A DNA stretch of 54,108 nucleotides from Fluviicola sp. Lineage in GTDB: Bacteria > Bacteroidota > Bacteroidia > Flavobacteriales_D > Crocinitomicaceae. The position numbers and the translations under genes were made by a program. Position 1 is the first letter of the stretch; every line of letters starts with the position of its first letter. Location: assembly GCA_002734065.2 (NCBI GenBank), contig NVXU02000053.1:1-54108 (forward strand). The letters run 5' to 3'. Positions 25,645 to 35,764 of this stretch are shown here, piece after piece. The notes under the pieces are model-generated. The model had not been told where the DNA came from, searched no databases, and saw only the letters and a program-made list of their open reading frames with translations.

Positions 25645-25665
25645 CCTCTTTTTTATTAAACATCA

Positions 25666-25830
25666 CACCTTCTAAGAAGGTGGATTTGACTTAGCCCCAT
25701 AGGGGCATCAAAAATCAAACTTTCTCTACTGGGTATCAACTTTTCTTTCTTCTTTTCTTGATACTATACTTACTCATAGTACAAATAATAGGCAAAGCCA
25801 TCAGAACATGACCACGCCCAAAGGACGTGG
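25666..25830. repeat. cluster of short palindromic hairpins (REP-like)
   Basis: Three compact hairpins in a 165-bp intergenic stretch: caccttc-taa-gaaggtg (25666-25682), gcccc-ata-ggggc (25694-25706) and ccacg...cgtgg (25812-25830). The spacing and palindromic nature resemble REP/BIME-type elements. They lie between the aminopeptidase end and the SanA-like gene and may also help to end transcription. Confidence 0.5.
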
Positions 25831-25894
25831 ATTTTTAAGGAAAATTAAATGTATTGACAAATATGAGCATCCTTTGAATCATTCAATCATCTAA

Positions 25895-28528
25895 TCATTC
25901 ATCCATTGTATCAAACTGCTTCTTAACAGCCTCAAACTCTTTGATTTTCTTTCTCGTGTCAGCCGCGTAAGCAACTTTATCATTTTCTTCTTGATCAATG
26001 AGCTCATCGCCCAAAGATAGAATGCGTCCATCGATAAAATCGGACAAATAACTGATATTCTGCGGTAAAAACATTTGCATGTACATCCCTCCTGACTCAG
26101 AAAGGTTCTTGTAAATCGGAATGGATTGAGCAATAACACTTGGCTCTTGCTTGGTTAAATAAACCGTCATGGAGTTCAGTAAGCCTAACTTATCAAAGCC
26201 TTGAATCACGTTTCCATTGAATGCTTTTTCAAAAAACGCAAACTTACTGGCGTCCTTACTGGTCGAATAAAGTTGTGCAATTCCACCTAACATCGAAGAC
26301 GATTTTTCATTCTCTAAACTTTCGGCAATTGTCAATGCTGCCGCTTCGTTGATGGCTCCATACGCTTTTAATGCTGTGCTAACGACTAAATACGATTGAT
26401 CATTCTCTATTCTGTCCTTATATATAGGCTCTAATTCGTCTTCTGATAAAAATTTCTTCAATTTCTTCAATGCACCAGAACGAACCGCCGATTTAGGGTC
26501 ATTGGATGCCATGTCCATGATTTTTTGTTGACCTTGTGTCTTTTTATCGTTTTTTAGCTTCGAAAATTTCGAAATTGCCGTTAAACGAATGTTCCAAAAA
26601 GGATCTGATAAAGCATCTAAAATCATTGTTTGTCCTGCATCACCTCTGTCTCTAGAGCCTTTCTCCAATCCAATTTTTCTTGCTTCAAATTTTTCTCCAT
26701 GATAAAACTGGTAGATGTATTGCTCCAAAGTTTTGTCTTCCATTTTCTTTGCCAACAACATTTGCTGGTCATCATACAGAATTCCTTTAAGCGTGCCTTT
26801 GTAAGAGAATGTAAATTCTTGCTCAACCTTATCAATGACAACCTTGTGCGTATGTTTTCCCTCGTCATCAAAGATGGCCATTTGCACAGGCAACTTAAAA
26901 ATAGGAAATTCATCCAAGTTTTGCGTTTGTTTAACGGCAACAGTAATTGTGTGTGCTGATTCATCGTCTGTTTGTTCAAACTTCAAGGTCGGATGCCCAG
27001 AACCTAAATACCATTGATTGAAGAACCAATTCAAGTCTTCTCCTGAAACTTGTTCAAAAGCCAAACGCAATTGGTGAAATTCTGCCGCTTTAAATTTATT
27101 TTCTTCGAGGTATAAATTCAATGCTGTGAAGAAGGCATCGTCTCCTAAATAATTGCGTAGCATGTGCAAAATCCTCCCGCCTTTGTTGTAAGAATGTCCG
27201 TCAAACATTTGGTCTTTTTGATCATAATCAAACCAAACGAGGTTGTGAAAACCTTGCATTTGCGCCGATTGATAATAACCTTTTCTTTCACCAATAGCAT
27301 TGAAATCGGCCTGGTCTATTCCGTACTTGTGCTCGTCCCATAAGTACTGAGAATAATTGGCAAATGACTCATTCAAAGTTAAATTAGACCATGATTCTGC
27401 CGTTACCAAATCGCCAAACCAATGGTGGAATAATTCATGAGCAATGGTCGAATTGTCGTCACTATCTAACAATTCTCTCTTGTTCTTATAGACAAAATCT
27501 CCAAAAATCACCGCTCCAGTATTTTCCATTGCTCCAGAAACGTAATCTCTCACAACAATTTGGTGGTATTTGTCCCAAGGATACTCAACTCCCATTTTTT
27601 CTGAGAAGAATTTAATCATCTCTGGTGTGTCTCCAAAAATATCCTTTGCAGAAGTTTCCCATTCTGGTTCAACATAATAATTTACCTCCATTTTGGAACC
27701 GTCTTGTCGCGTATAAGAGTCCTTGATGATTTTAAATTCTCCAATCGCCATCATAAATAAGTAAGGTGCGTGCGATAATTCTTGCTTCCAGTGATCTACT
27801 CGTTTTCCGTCTGCAATTTTCTTGCTGGACATTAGTTTACCGTTAGAAAGCGTTGCATATTTATCGTCAACAGTGATGAAAATTTCTTGTGATGTTTTGG
27901 CATTTGGAGAATCAATGGTTGGAAACCAAACCGAACTGGATTCTGTTTCACCTTGCGTCCAGATTTGCGGCATTTTGTTCTTGTCATTTCCTGTCGGGTT
28001 GATAAAATAAAGACCTTTATCAGAGGTAATAGCAGAACCTGTTCCTTCTTGAACTTCTTCTGGTTGCGCAACGTAATCAATGACAACGGTGTGTTTTTCA
28101 TTGCGAGAGAATTCTTTGCCTAAATTGATGGTTAAAAAATCATCCTCGTAATTGTATTGCAAGGTTTTGCCCTTCATAGAAACACTGTTGATTAGCATTG
28201 ATTTTGCATCAAGAATTAACTCGCTGGACGCATAAAAGTGAGGTTTTGCCGTAATTGTTGCTACTCCACTCATTTTTGAATGCTCCCAATCGAAGTTCAC
28301 TTCTAATTTCGTGTGAATTAAATCTGTAAGAACAGTTTCAGTTTCGTTGTATTTTACTCGCTCGGTTGGAGTTTTTTGAACAACAAAATCGTCTTCCGAT
28401 TCTTTTGTATCAATCGATTTTTCGACCTTATCTGTTGTTTTTTCTACAACAATATTTGATGATTCATTCTTTTTACTTGCACAAGCTGCTAAAGCAATTA
28501 ACAAGACACTGACTACTATTTTCTTCAT
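25895..28528 (-). CDS. M1-family zinc aminopeptidase, lipoprotein
   Basis: 877 residues. Lipoprotein signal ending in LAAC (Cys16), then an N-terminal beta domain, the exopeptidase motif GAMENTG and the zinc site HELFHHWFGD (about 364-373, HExxH) with the third ligand in LNESFANY 18 residues later: all catalytic residues intact. The C-terminal ~250 residues are helical HEAT-like repeats. It would release N-terminal amino acids from peptides in the envelope, similar to aminopeptidase N/leukotriene A4 hydrolase relatives. Divergent from the biotin carrier gene. Strong family call; natural substrates unknown. Confidence 0.95.
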   Translation of the reverse strand: MKKIVVSVLLIALAACASKKNESSNIVVEKTTDKVEKSIDTKESEDDFVVQKTPTERVKYNETETVLTDLIHTKLEVNFDWEHSKMSGVATITAKPHFYASSELILDAKSMLINSVSMKGKTLQYNYEDDFLTINLGKEFSRNEKHTVVIDYVAQPEEVQEGTGSAITSDKGLYFINPTGNDKNKMPQIWTQGETESSSVWFPTIDSPNAKTSQEIFITVDDKYATLSNGKLMSSKKIADGKRVDHWKQELSHAPYLFMMAIGEFKIIKDSYTRQDGSKMEVNYYVEPEWETSAKDIFGDTPEMIKFFSEKMGVEYPWDKYHQIVVRDYVSGAMENTGAVIFGDFVYKNKRELLDSDDNSTIAHELFHHWFGDLVTAESWSNLTLNESFANYSQYLWDEHKYGIDQADFNAIGERKGYYQSAQMQGFHNLVWFDYDQKDQMFDGHSYNKGGRILHMLRNYLGDDAFFTALNLYLEENKFKAAEFHQLRLAFEQVSGEDLNWFFNQWYLGSGHPTLKFEQTDDESAHTITVAVKQTQNLDEFPIFKLPVQMAIFDDEGKHTHKVVIDKVEQEFTFSYKGTLKGILYDDQQMLLAKKMEDKTLEQYIYQFYHGEKFEARKIGLEKGSRDRGDAGQTMILDALSDPFWNIRLTAISKFSKLKNDKKTQGQQKIMDMASNDPKSAVRSGALKKLKKFLSEDELEPIYKDRIENDQSYLVVSTALKAYGAINEAAALTIAESLENEKSSSMLGGIAQLYSTSKDASKFAFFEKAFNGNVIQGFDKLGLLNSMTVYLTKQEPSVIAQSIPIYKNLSESGGMYMQMFLPQNISYLSDFIDGRILSLGDELIDQEENDKVAYAADTRKKIKEFEAVKKQFDTMDE

Positions 28529-28610
28529 GTTTATTCTTTCTATGACAACAAATCTGCTAAAATTTATTGAATTGATGCCTAAAAAATACAGTATCGGAGT
28601 GCTATTCTGT

Positions 28611-28618
28611 TATTTTTG
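28611..28618 (+). promoter_or_regulatory. -7 box (TATTTTTG) for the biotin carrier gene
   Basis: Exact TAnnTTTG match, 17 bases before the ATG at 28636, so a short leader is predicted. No good -33 element at the normal distance. Confidence 0.45.
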
Positions 28619-28635
28619 TGTCAAATACGTGATAA

Positions 28636-29103
28636 ATGGCAAATCGAGTTTGGAATTTTGATGGAGAAAAAGTAATTGGAAATGATGGAGCAGTTGTCCG
28701 TTGGGATGATGATACCTTTTTTACACTTTCTTATAATGGGCAAACTTTTACAGGAGAGATTTTGGAAGAAAATACAGAAAGTAATTTCTTGAAGTTAAAA
28801 GTAAACCACCGCGTTTTTGAAATTCGCAAAAAGGGAGAATTGGATGATTTAATTTCAGAATTAGGTCTTGATGTTCCTAAGGTTCGAAAGTTGAAAGAAT
28901 TGGAAGCTCCAATGCCGGGTAGGATAGTCAACATTGCTGTGACAATTGGTCAAGAACTGAATGTTGGAGATGATATTCTTTCTCTCGAAGCGATGAAAAT
29001 GGAAAATGTGCTCAAGGCAGAAGGAATAGGAACTGTAAAAGCGATTAACATCAAAGGCGATGATGTTGTGGAAAAAGGAGCGGTTTTGATAGAGTTTGAA
29101 TGA
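28636..29103 (+). CDS. biotin carboxyl carrier (biotin/lipoyl attachment) protein
   Basis: 155 residues. C-terminal biotinyl domain (about 88-155): APMPGRI, then EAMKMEN with the biotin-accepting Lys121, and the usual GDDV...GAVLIEFE end. The N-terminal half is a small unassigned beta region. It would carry biotin for an acyl-CoA or pyruvate carboxylase; the partner carboxylase subunits are not in the window, so which enzyme it serves (acetyl/propionyl-CoA carboxylase or oxaloacetate-type) is open. It stands alone with its own promoter. Confidence 0.9.
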   Translation: MANRVWNFDGEKVIGNDGAVVRWDDDTFFTLSYNGQTFTGEILEENTESNFLKLKVNHRVFEIRKKGELDDLISELGLDVPKVRKLKELEAPMPGRIVNIAVTIGQELNVGDDILSLEAMKMENVLKAEGIGTVKAINIKGDDVVEKGAVLIEFE

Positions 29104-29338
29104 GTGTTAAATTTTTAGTCAACCTATTTCAAGACGTTACAGCCTTGCGAATTTCTCCCTAAATTATCTTCTTGGTAATTCTTTTAAAATACTCATTTGC
29201 GCTTTTTCTATAAAGAAAGAGAGCAACGTAAACTGTTTACGGTGTGAAACTTAAGTAGGTAACCATAAAAATAGTTTTACCCCCCCCATAATTAAATTTC
29301 TTTACGTTTATATTATTGAACAATTAAATTAAATAACT

Positions 29339-29950
29339 ATGAAACAAATTTTACAAATTATTAGTCGAGAAAAAAACTATTTTTTATTTAGCATTCTACT
29401 TATAAGTTGCTTATCACTTAAAGCTCAATGTGACTCAACATTTACTTTCACGACGGACAGTAGTGGTTACACGCTAAATTTTACCCCTCAAGATCAGTTT
29501 GCTATCGCATATTCTTGGAATTTTGGTGATGGAAACGACTCTAACATATCTTCACCTTCATATAACTACGCGGACACAGGTTCATATAATGTCTGCTTAA
29601 CTGTCACTACTCTTGTACAAGGACAGCAAGTTCAATGTACAAGTTGTCAAAACATTGTTATTACAAGTGGCAGCTCAGGAGATTCAACAGTTAGCATTCA
29701 AGCTAAAAACAATATAAATTATTCCGTTTACCCAAATCCTTTTAGTGATAAAATAATAATTGATGCTAAAAACCATAATATGAATTTATCAATTCAACTA
29801 ATAAGTTCAACTGGCACGATACTTTATCAAGACATTATAAAATCAACAAATCACGAAATTAACACCTTAAAACTTGAAAAAGGGATTTACTTTCTAAAGG
29901 TGTCAACAACAAATGAGGTTCTTTCCATAAAAAAAATTATTAAATACTAA
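29339..29950 (+). CDS. PKD-domain protein with T9SS type A sorting domain
   Basis: 203 residues. A long N-terminal signal peptide (hydrophobic core about 15-28, cleavage near KAQC), one PKD domain (about 40-105, with SWNFGDGN and YADTGSYNVCLTV), a short Ser/Gly linker and a T9SS type A C-terminal domain starting at YSVYPNPFSDK and ending in GIYFLKVST...IKKIIKY. It is therefore exported by Sec, crosses the outer membrane by T9SS and is anchored or released at the cell surface. It is the first gene of a plus-strand series; the ECF sigma gene starts 43 bases later. A structural or binding surface protein; ligand unknown. Confidence 0.88.
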   Translation: MKQILQIISREKNYFLFSILLISCLSLKAQCDSTFTFTTDSSGYTLNFTPQDQFAIAYSWNFGDGNDSNISSPSYNYADTGSYNVCLTVTTLVQGQQVQCTSCQNIVITSGSSGDSTVSIQAKNNINYSVYPNPFSDKIIIDAKNHNMNLSIQLISSTGTILYQDIIKSTNHEINTLKLEKGIYFLKVSTTNEVLSIKKIIKY

Positions 29951-29993
29951 GCTTATCCTCCATAAAAAGCATCCTCCATATTTGAAATGTTAA

Positions 29994-30560
29994 ATGGTTA
30001 TAGACAATAAAATTATAAAAGCTATAAAGAAAAATAACCGACGAACTATATTTCAGTTATACGATTATTCGTTTTCTACAATAATGAAAGTCACAGTTCG
30101 ATATTTTATAAATGAAGAGGATAGAATGTCAGTTGTCAACAACAGCTTTATTAAAATAATAGATAAAATTGAACATTTTAAACAAGGAACAAATTACAAT
30201 GCATGGATAAAACGCATTACATATAACGAGGTTATTAATTTTTACCGAAAAGAAAAAAAGTATAAATCTTTTTTAGATTTTGAAATTTATGACTCCAAGA
30301 TAGAAACTCACTCAAATACAGAGGAAGATTATAATGCTAGTTTACTTGAAGAAAGTGAAATACTTAAGCTAATTCATCAACTACCAAGTGCTACAAGAAT
30401 TGTTTTTGATATGTACATTATAGAAGGTGGTTTTTCGTATAAAGACATTTCTAAAACTTTAAATATTTCAACTGAAACTGTAAAATGGCACTTGAAACAA
30501 GCTAGAAAACAGTTGAAAGAAAAAATAAATAAATATGAACTCCGAAGACAAACAAATTGA
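29994..30560 (+). CDS. ECF-type RNA polymerase sigma factor
   Basis: 188 residues. Sigma region 2 (about 18-85) with EEDRMSVVNNSFIKI and KIEHFKQGTNYNAWIKRITYN, region 4 (about 122-175) with LPSATRIVFDMYIIEG, YKDISKTLNIS and ETVKWHLKQARKQL (helix-turn-helix). It directs RNA polymerase to its own promoter set, probably envelope-related genes. Its last 26 bases overlap the start of the next gene, which has an inner-membrane helix; this is the normal sigma/anti-sigma arrangement. Family call firm; regulon unknown. Confidence 0.92.
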   Translation: MVIDNKIIKAIKKNNRRTIFQLYDYSFSTIMKVTVRYFINEEDRMSVVNNSFIKIIDKIEHFKQGTNYNAWIKRITYNEVINFYRKEKKYKSFLDFEIYDSKIETHSNTEEDYNASLLEESEILKLIHQLPSATRIVFDMYIIEGGFSYKDISKTLNISTETVKWHLKQARKQLKEKINKYELRRQTN

Positions 30561-31941
30561 TATATTATTTAAAGAAGGTTTTTCTAAGCAGAAATTCGAA
30601 ATTCCTGAGGAGTATAAAGCTGATCTAAAAAAAAGACTAGCCAAACGAAAGAAAAGAATAATACTATTCTGGTTTTCTATTATTGGTGTTTCTGTTACTG
30701 TACTTATTAGTTTATTACATCTTCCTACAAAGAATAACACGGAATTATATAATTCAAAAAGCCCATTACAATCTGCAGATAATCATGTAAAAGAGGAAAC
30801 AATTTTAGTTTCAACTAAAGACACTAAATCAATGAATGAAATCGAAACAAGTTCTTTTGAAAACAACAAAAAGAAGAATGTTGAAGTAAAAAACTACAAA
30901 AAAAACAAATTAAATAATCAGGATAAAATTTTCAATCATAAAGAAAAAACCCGAGAAAAATATATTAGTAATTCTCAGCAAAAAAATGTTCAATCAGTTC
31001 TCGAGCGAAAGGAAAATCTTAATCTAATTAGCAAAGATGCCGGAACTCCATCTCTCGATAATTTTAACAAAAATAAAATTAAAACGAACTACTTAATCGA
31101 TTATCTCTCAGTAAAAAAACTTGAGCTTGAATCAAATTTAATTAACAAACAGTTTATAACATATCAAAAAGATAAAGATGATATTGCTGGAAAAAATAAT
31201 TTAAAGAAAGAAAGAGTTATCAATTTATTATTGTCCCTTGGAATAACATCTTCATTTAATAAAGTAAAATACTTGGGTAATGAATTTGAATATTATTTAA
31301 GCAATACGAAAGAAAGAACAACAATCAACTACGATTTCAACGCTAACGTTTTAGTGAAAAACAAATTCATCTTTGGCACTGGAATTGGCTTGAACCAACA
31401 TCGATATGATTATGATTTTAACACTATTAATATAGGGTTTGACACAACTATAACCTTAGATTCTACGTATGTTTTTCAATATTACATCTATCAACAAGGT
31501 GTTGTAGTTGATTCAGTATATTATTACACTTACAATAATATTACCTCTATAGACTCGACATTAAACACCACTAATTATTCAAATTCAACCATTAGTAAAT
31601 ACTATAGCATTCCTTTAAACATTGGGTACAATGTAAATTATAACAAATTTATGTTCAATGTAATTTTCTCCATTAACTATAATAGGCTATATGATGTTGA
31701 AGGGGGGTATTATTCTAATAATTCCTTTGAATTGATTAATAAATCTAACAACACCATATTTAAAAATTCTTATTTTTCTTATCATTTTAGAGCCAACATT
31801 TCCTACAACTTATTTAAAAACTTCTATATAAATTCGTCTTTCGGATTCTCTCCTTATTCTAGCAATTTAGTTAACGACCCTAACTTAGAAAGAAAAATAC
31901 AGCGAATGGATTTAGGTATAGGCCTAATGTATAAATTATAA
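30535..31941 (+). CDS. anti-sigma-like membrane protein with C-terminal outer-membrane beta-barrel domain
   Basis: 468 residues. Residues 1-40 are cytosolic and charged (MNSEDKQIDILF, EIPEEYKADLKKRL), 41-62 a membrane helix, about 65-230 a low-complexity Lys/Asn/Ser-rich linker, and 231-468 repeated amphipathic strands (GTGIGLNQHRYDY, YYSIPLNIGYNVNY, ending in IGLMYKL) typical of a small beta-barrel of the OMP_b-brl type. A protein spanning inner membrane, periplasm and outer membrane could sense surface state and hold the sigma factor. Overlaps the sigma gene by 26 bases; the adhesin gene starts 3 bases after its stop. Signalling role is inference. Confidence 0.72.
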   Translation: MNSEDKQIDILFKEGFSKQKFEIPEEYKADLKKRLAKRKKRIILFWFSIIGVSVTVLISLLHLPTKNNTELYNSKSPLQSADNHVKEETILVSTKDTKSMNEIETSSFENNKKKNVEVKNYKKNKLNNQDKIFNHKEKTREKYISNSQQKNVQSVLERKENLNLISKDAGTPSLDNFNKNKIKTNYLIDYLSVKKLELESNLINKQFITYQKDKDDIAGKNNLKKERVINLLLSLGITSSFNKVKYLGNEFEYYLSNTKERTTINYDFNANVLVKNKFIFGTGIGLNQHRYDYDFNTINIGFDTTITLDSTYVFQYYIYQQGVVVDSVYYYTYNNITSIDSTLNTTNYSNSTISKYYSIPLNIGYNVNYNKFMFNVIFSINYNRLYDVEGGYYSNNSFELINKSNNTIFKNSYFSYHFRANISYNLFKNFYINSSFGFSPYSSNLVNDPNLERKIQRMDLGIGLMYKL

Positions 31942-31944
31942 ACT

Positions 31945-34900
31945 ATGAAATATTTATTACTCTTCTTACAAATTTCAATTTCTCTGTTCTCTTTTGCTCA
32001 AAATGAGCCTAATAAAGGGACAGAAGCTTCTCTAAAATTTCAAAAAAATGAAGGACAATGGAATAAGAAAGTGTTTTTCAAATCTGAATTAGGTCATGGA
32101 GCTGTTTTTTTAGAAAAAAACAAATTCACTTATCTTCAAATGCTCGAAAAAGATTTTGACAAACACCATCATTATATGCATGAAAAAAATAGTGATTTTG
32201 AAAACTCTCACTTTCACGGACATGCTTGGGAAGTCTCATTCCTTGAATCAAATACCCCTAAATCAATTTCTGGAGAAATTGAATGTACAGAAAAATACAA
32301 CTATTTTATTGGAAATGATGCTTCTAAATGGGCAGGAAACGTTTCTGCATATTATGCAATCACTTACAAAGAATTGTATGATGGAATCAACCTTAAAGTG
32401 TATAGTGAATCCGGAAATTTTAAATATGATTTCATAATATCCCCTGATAGTTCACCAGCTCAAATAAAATTAAATTATAATGGTTTAGATAAAATTAAAA
32501 TTAAAAACAATAAGCTCATCCTCCAAACCTCTATAGGTAATTTCACCGAATTAGAACCATATTCTTACCAAATTATTAACGGTAAGAAAAAACAAGTAAA
32601 GTGTAAATATGTTTTAAAAAATAGCATTGTTTCATTTGTTTTCCCTGAAGGTTACAACTCAAATTATGAACTTATTATTGATCCTATTCTTGTGGCAGCA
32701 ACTTTGTCAGGAAGCACTACCGAAAATTACGGACATACTGCAACATATGATAATAATGGAAATATTTACACTGGAGCTATTGCTTTTGGTTCTGGATATC
32801 CTACCACTATAGGAGCTTTTCAAACTAGTTTTACAGCTTTTTGGCATAATATAGCTATTAGTAAATTTTCACCCGATGGTTCTACTTTAATTTATGCTAC
32901 ATATATTGGTGGTAGTACTGGAGAAAATCCACATAGTTTAATTGTAAATGATAATGAAGAACTTTTTATTTTAGGCACAACAGATTCAAATGACTATCCA
33001 GTTACAACTACCTCGTATGATAACACATATAATGGTGGAAATGATATTGTTTTAACACATTTAAATTCAACTGGAAGCAGTTTAATTGGATCAACTTATA
33101 TAGGCGGAACCTCAGATGATGGTTTAAATACGTTAACATTTAATTATGGCGATCAGTATAGAGGGGAAATTATTTTAGATAATTTAGGCAACTGCTACAT
33201 AGCTTCTTTTTCCCAATCAATCGATTTTCCTACCACAACTGGAGCATATCAAAACACTTTTGGTGGAGGTGTAGATGGTGTTATTTTTTCAATGACTCCA
33301 GACTTATCTACTCTTAATTGGTCAACTTATATAGGTGGTACAGGTGATGAGGTTACCTTGGGTTTAAGAATTTCATCTACTGGAGAAATTTTTATTTGTG
33401 GTGCTACTGATAATCAATTCATTACACCAACTGGCTATCAAACTTCTTTTCAAGGTGGTAATACAGACTCTTTCATTATTAAGTTAAATCCACTGGGTAA
33501 CTCTATTTTGAACAGTACTTTTTGGGGAACAACCTCAAACGATGAAGCCTTTTTTATTGATTTAGACATTAATGACGATGTATACATCTACGGTTTATCT
33601 GACGGAGGCACATCTCCTGTTACCCCAACTGTTTACTCAAATCCAAATTCTTCAGCTTACATTGCTAAGTTTGATAATTCTTTATCATCATTATTATTAT
33701 CAACTGTCATAGGAGATAACACACCTACCCCTCCATTTGTTCCTATTGCATTTATGGTTGATAATTGTGACTATATATATATATCTGGACATTCTGCCGT
33801 TTCTGGTTTAAACACCACATCTAATGCCCTTCAATCTTGGGGTGGTTTTTATATTGCTGTTTTTGAGCCAAACTTAACTGCTCTTAATTATGCTACTTAT
33901 TATGGAGGAGGACATGTTGATGGAGGTACGAGTAGGTTTGATCCTAAAGGTGTAATTTATCAAGCAGTTTGTACATTGAGTTCTTTTAATACAACTCCAG
34001 GAGCTTATTCTTCTTTTTACCCTTCAGGATTATGGGATATTGGAGTTTTTAAAATTGATTTTGAAACAATAGCTTTAAGTGCTTCAGCTACTGTTACTCC
34101 TTCAGATACGGGGTGTGCACCTTTTACAGTTAATTTTATAAATGGGAGTAATGGTAATTTTTATGAGTGGGATTTTGGAGATGGTTCAGCCATTTCTAAT
34201 TCTTTCGAGCCTTCACATACTTATACTTCTCCAGGTTCTTATAATGTTACACTGATTGCACATGATAGCGCATCTTGTACCTTGAGTGACACATCATATT
34301 TAAACATAACTGTTCTTCCATCTTTTAATCTGGATTTAGGTAATGACACTTCTTTTTGTAATGGAACAATGGTTTTAAATGCTTCAAATACAGGATTAAA
34401 TTATACTTGGCAGGATGGTTCAACAAATCAAACATTTACAGTTACCAATTCCGGAATTTATTTTGTCGAGGTTGATAATGGATATTGTTCTATCATTGAT
34501 TCGATTCATGTAGTTATCGAAAGTCCAACTGTAGATCTTGGTCCAGATATAACTACTTGTGATTCTATAGTCATTTTAGATGCAGGAAATATTGGAGCAA
34601 CTTATTTGTGGCATGACAACAGTACAAACCAACAAGTAAATGTAAACACTCCAGGTACATACTGGGTTGAGGTAACTTCTAATAATTGTACAAATTCAGA
34701 TACTATTGAAATTTTTCAAGATTCGTTAATTTTAAATTTACCCAATGACACCTTGCTTTGCAATAACACATCACTAAACCTAGATGCTCAAAATGTGGGA
34801 GTTAATTATAACTGGTCAACAGGTGAAAATACCCAAACGATAACTATTGATAATGAAGGTGAATTTTGGGTATCTATTAATCAAGGAGTTTGCTCTGCTA

Positions 34901-35712
34901 CAGACACTATTAAAATTGAATACTACACACCTATTGCTAACTTTACATATAATGATACTGCAGTTTGCGGTCCTGTCGAAATCAACTTTACGGATCTTTC
35001 AACATCTATCCCCTCTGATTCTATAACTATGTGGAATTGGTCTTTGGAGAATATTCCTTTTTCTTCTAATCAAAATGCAAATTACATTTTTACCAATAGC
35101 GGAACATATAATGTTACCTTACAAGTAACTACAAATTTAGGTTGTCAAGCGACCTATTCTAACCTGATTGCTGTTACGTCTTACCCTCAACCTATTGCCG
35201 ACTTTACCTTTTCTCCATCAATTATATACGAGGGAGACGAAATTACCTTTAACAACCTTTCAATAAATGCTAATAATTGGTTTTGGGATTTTGGAGACAG
35301 CACTTTTTCTTCCTCTCAAAATCCTGCTCACACCTTTAATCAAAGTGGTCAATATACTATTACATTACTTGTCGCTAATGAATTCTGTAGTGATTCTACC
35401 TCTAAAACAATTTCACTCGAGCAAGAGTTGTTTTTCTATGTTCCAAACACATTCACACCTGATGGTGATGAGTTTAATAATGTATTTATACCCATTTTTG
35501 TTGATGGAATAGATGTTTTCGATTTTAAAATGATAATCTTTAATCGATGGGGCGAAACTATATTTGAAACTTACGATTTATATCAAGGTTGGGATGGTAC
35601 TTATCGAGGTAAAATAGTTCAAGATGGCACATACACTTGGAATATTCAATTTGGTTTACTTAACTCAAGTAAAAAACACAAAATTACAGGACATATCAAT
35701 AAAATTAATTAA
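31945..35712 (+). CDS. large surface adhesin: DUF7948, SBBP repeats, PKD and Ig-like domains, T9SS type B sorting domain
   Basis: 1255 residues. Signal peptide 1-19; DUF7948-like N-terminal region with QKNEGQWNKKV (about 25-245); SBBP-type beta-propeller repeats (about 245-690, e.g. STYIGG motifs); PKD (about 712-790); three Ig-like units of type LGNDTSFCNGT, about 70 residues each (794-995); two more PKD units (996-1160); C-terminal gliding-motility-associated CHU_C domain (about 1164-1255) with VPNTFTPDGDEFN and FNRWGETIFET. It is exported through T9SS and attached at the surface, probably for adhesion or gliding. Last gene of the sigma operon by spacing. Confidence 0.9.
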   Translation: MKYLLLFLQISISLFSFAQNEPNKGTEASLKFQKNEGQWNKKVFFKSELGHGAVFLEKNKFTYLQMLEKDFDKHHHYMHEKNSDFENSHFHGHAWEVSFLESNTPKSISGEIECTEKYNYFIGNDASKWAGNVSAYYAITYKELYDGINLKVYSESGNFKYDFIISPDSSPAQIKLNYNGLDKIKIKNNKLILQTSIGNFTELEPYSYQIINGKKKQVKCKYVLKNSIVSFVFPEGYNSNYELIIDPILVAATLSGSTTENYGHTATYDNNGNIYTGAIAFGSGYPTTIGAFQTSFTAFWHNIAISKFSPDGSTLIYATYIGGSTGENPHSLIVNDNEELFILGTTDSNDYPVTTTSYDNTYNGGNDIVLTHLNSTGSSLIGSTYIGGTSDDGLNTLTFNYGDQYRGEIILDNLGNCYIASFSQSIDFPTTTGAYQNTFGGGVDGVIFSMTPDLSTLNWSTYIGGTGDEVTLGLRISSTGEIFICGATDNQFITPTGYQTSFQGGNTDSFIIKLNPLGNSILNSTFWGTTSNDEAFFIDLDINDDVYIYGLSDGGTSPVTPTVYSNPNSSAYIAKFDNSLSSLLLSTVIGDNTPTPPFVPIAFMVDNCDYIYISGHSAVSGLNTTSNALQSWGGFYIAVFEPNLTALNYATYYGGGHVDGGTSRFDPKGVIYQAVCTLSSFNTTPGAYSSFYPSGLWDIGVFKIDFETIALSASATVTPSDTGCAPFTVNFINGSNGNFYEWDFGDGSAISNSFEPSHTYTSPGSYNVTLIAHDSASCTLSDTSYLNITVLPSFNLDLGNDTSFCNGTMVLNASNTGLNYTWQDGSTNQTFTVTNSGIYFVEVDNGYCSIIDSIHVVIESPTVDLGPDITTCDSIVILDAGNIGATYLWHDNSTNQQVNVNTPGTYWVEVTSNNCTNSDTIEIFQDSLILNLPNDTLLCNNTSLNLDAQNVGVNYNWSTGENTQTITIDNEGEFWVSINQGVCSATDTIKIEYYTPIANFTYNDTAVCGPVEINFTDLSTSIPSDSITMWNWSLENIPFSSNQNANYIFTNSGTYNVTLQVTTNLGCQATYSNLIAVTSYPQPIADFTFSPSIIYEGDEITFNNLSINANNWFWDFGDSTFSSSQNPAHTFNQSGQYTITLLVANEFCSDSTSKTISLEQELFFYVPNTFTPDGDEFNNVFIPIFVDGIDVFDFKMIIFNRWGETIFETYDLYQGWDGTYRGKIVQDGTYTWNIQFGLLNSSKKHKITGHINKIN

Positions 35713-35764
35713 CTATATAGATCTATAATTGATGTCATCTAATTAACTTTACAATAAAGATAAC

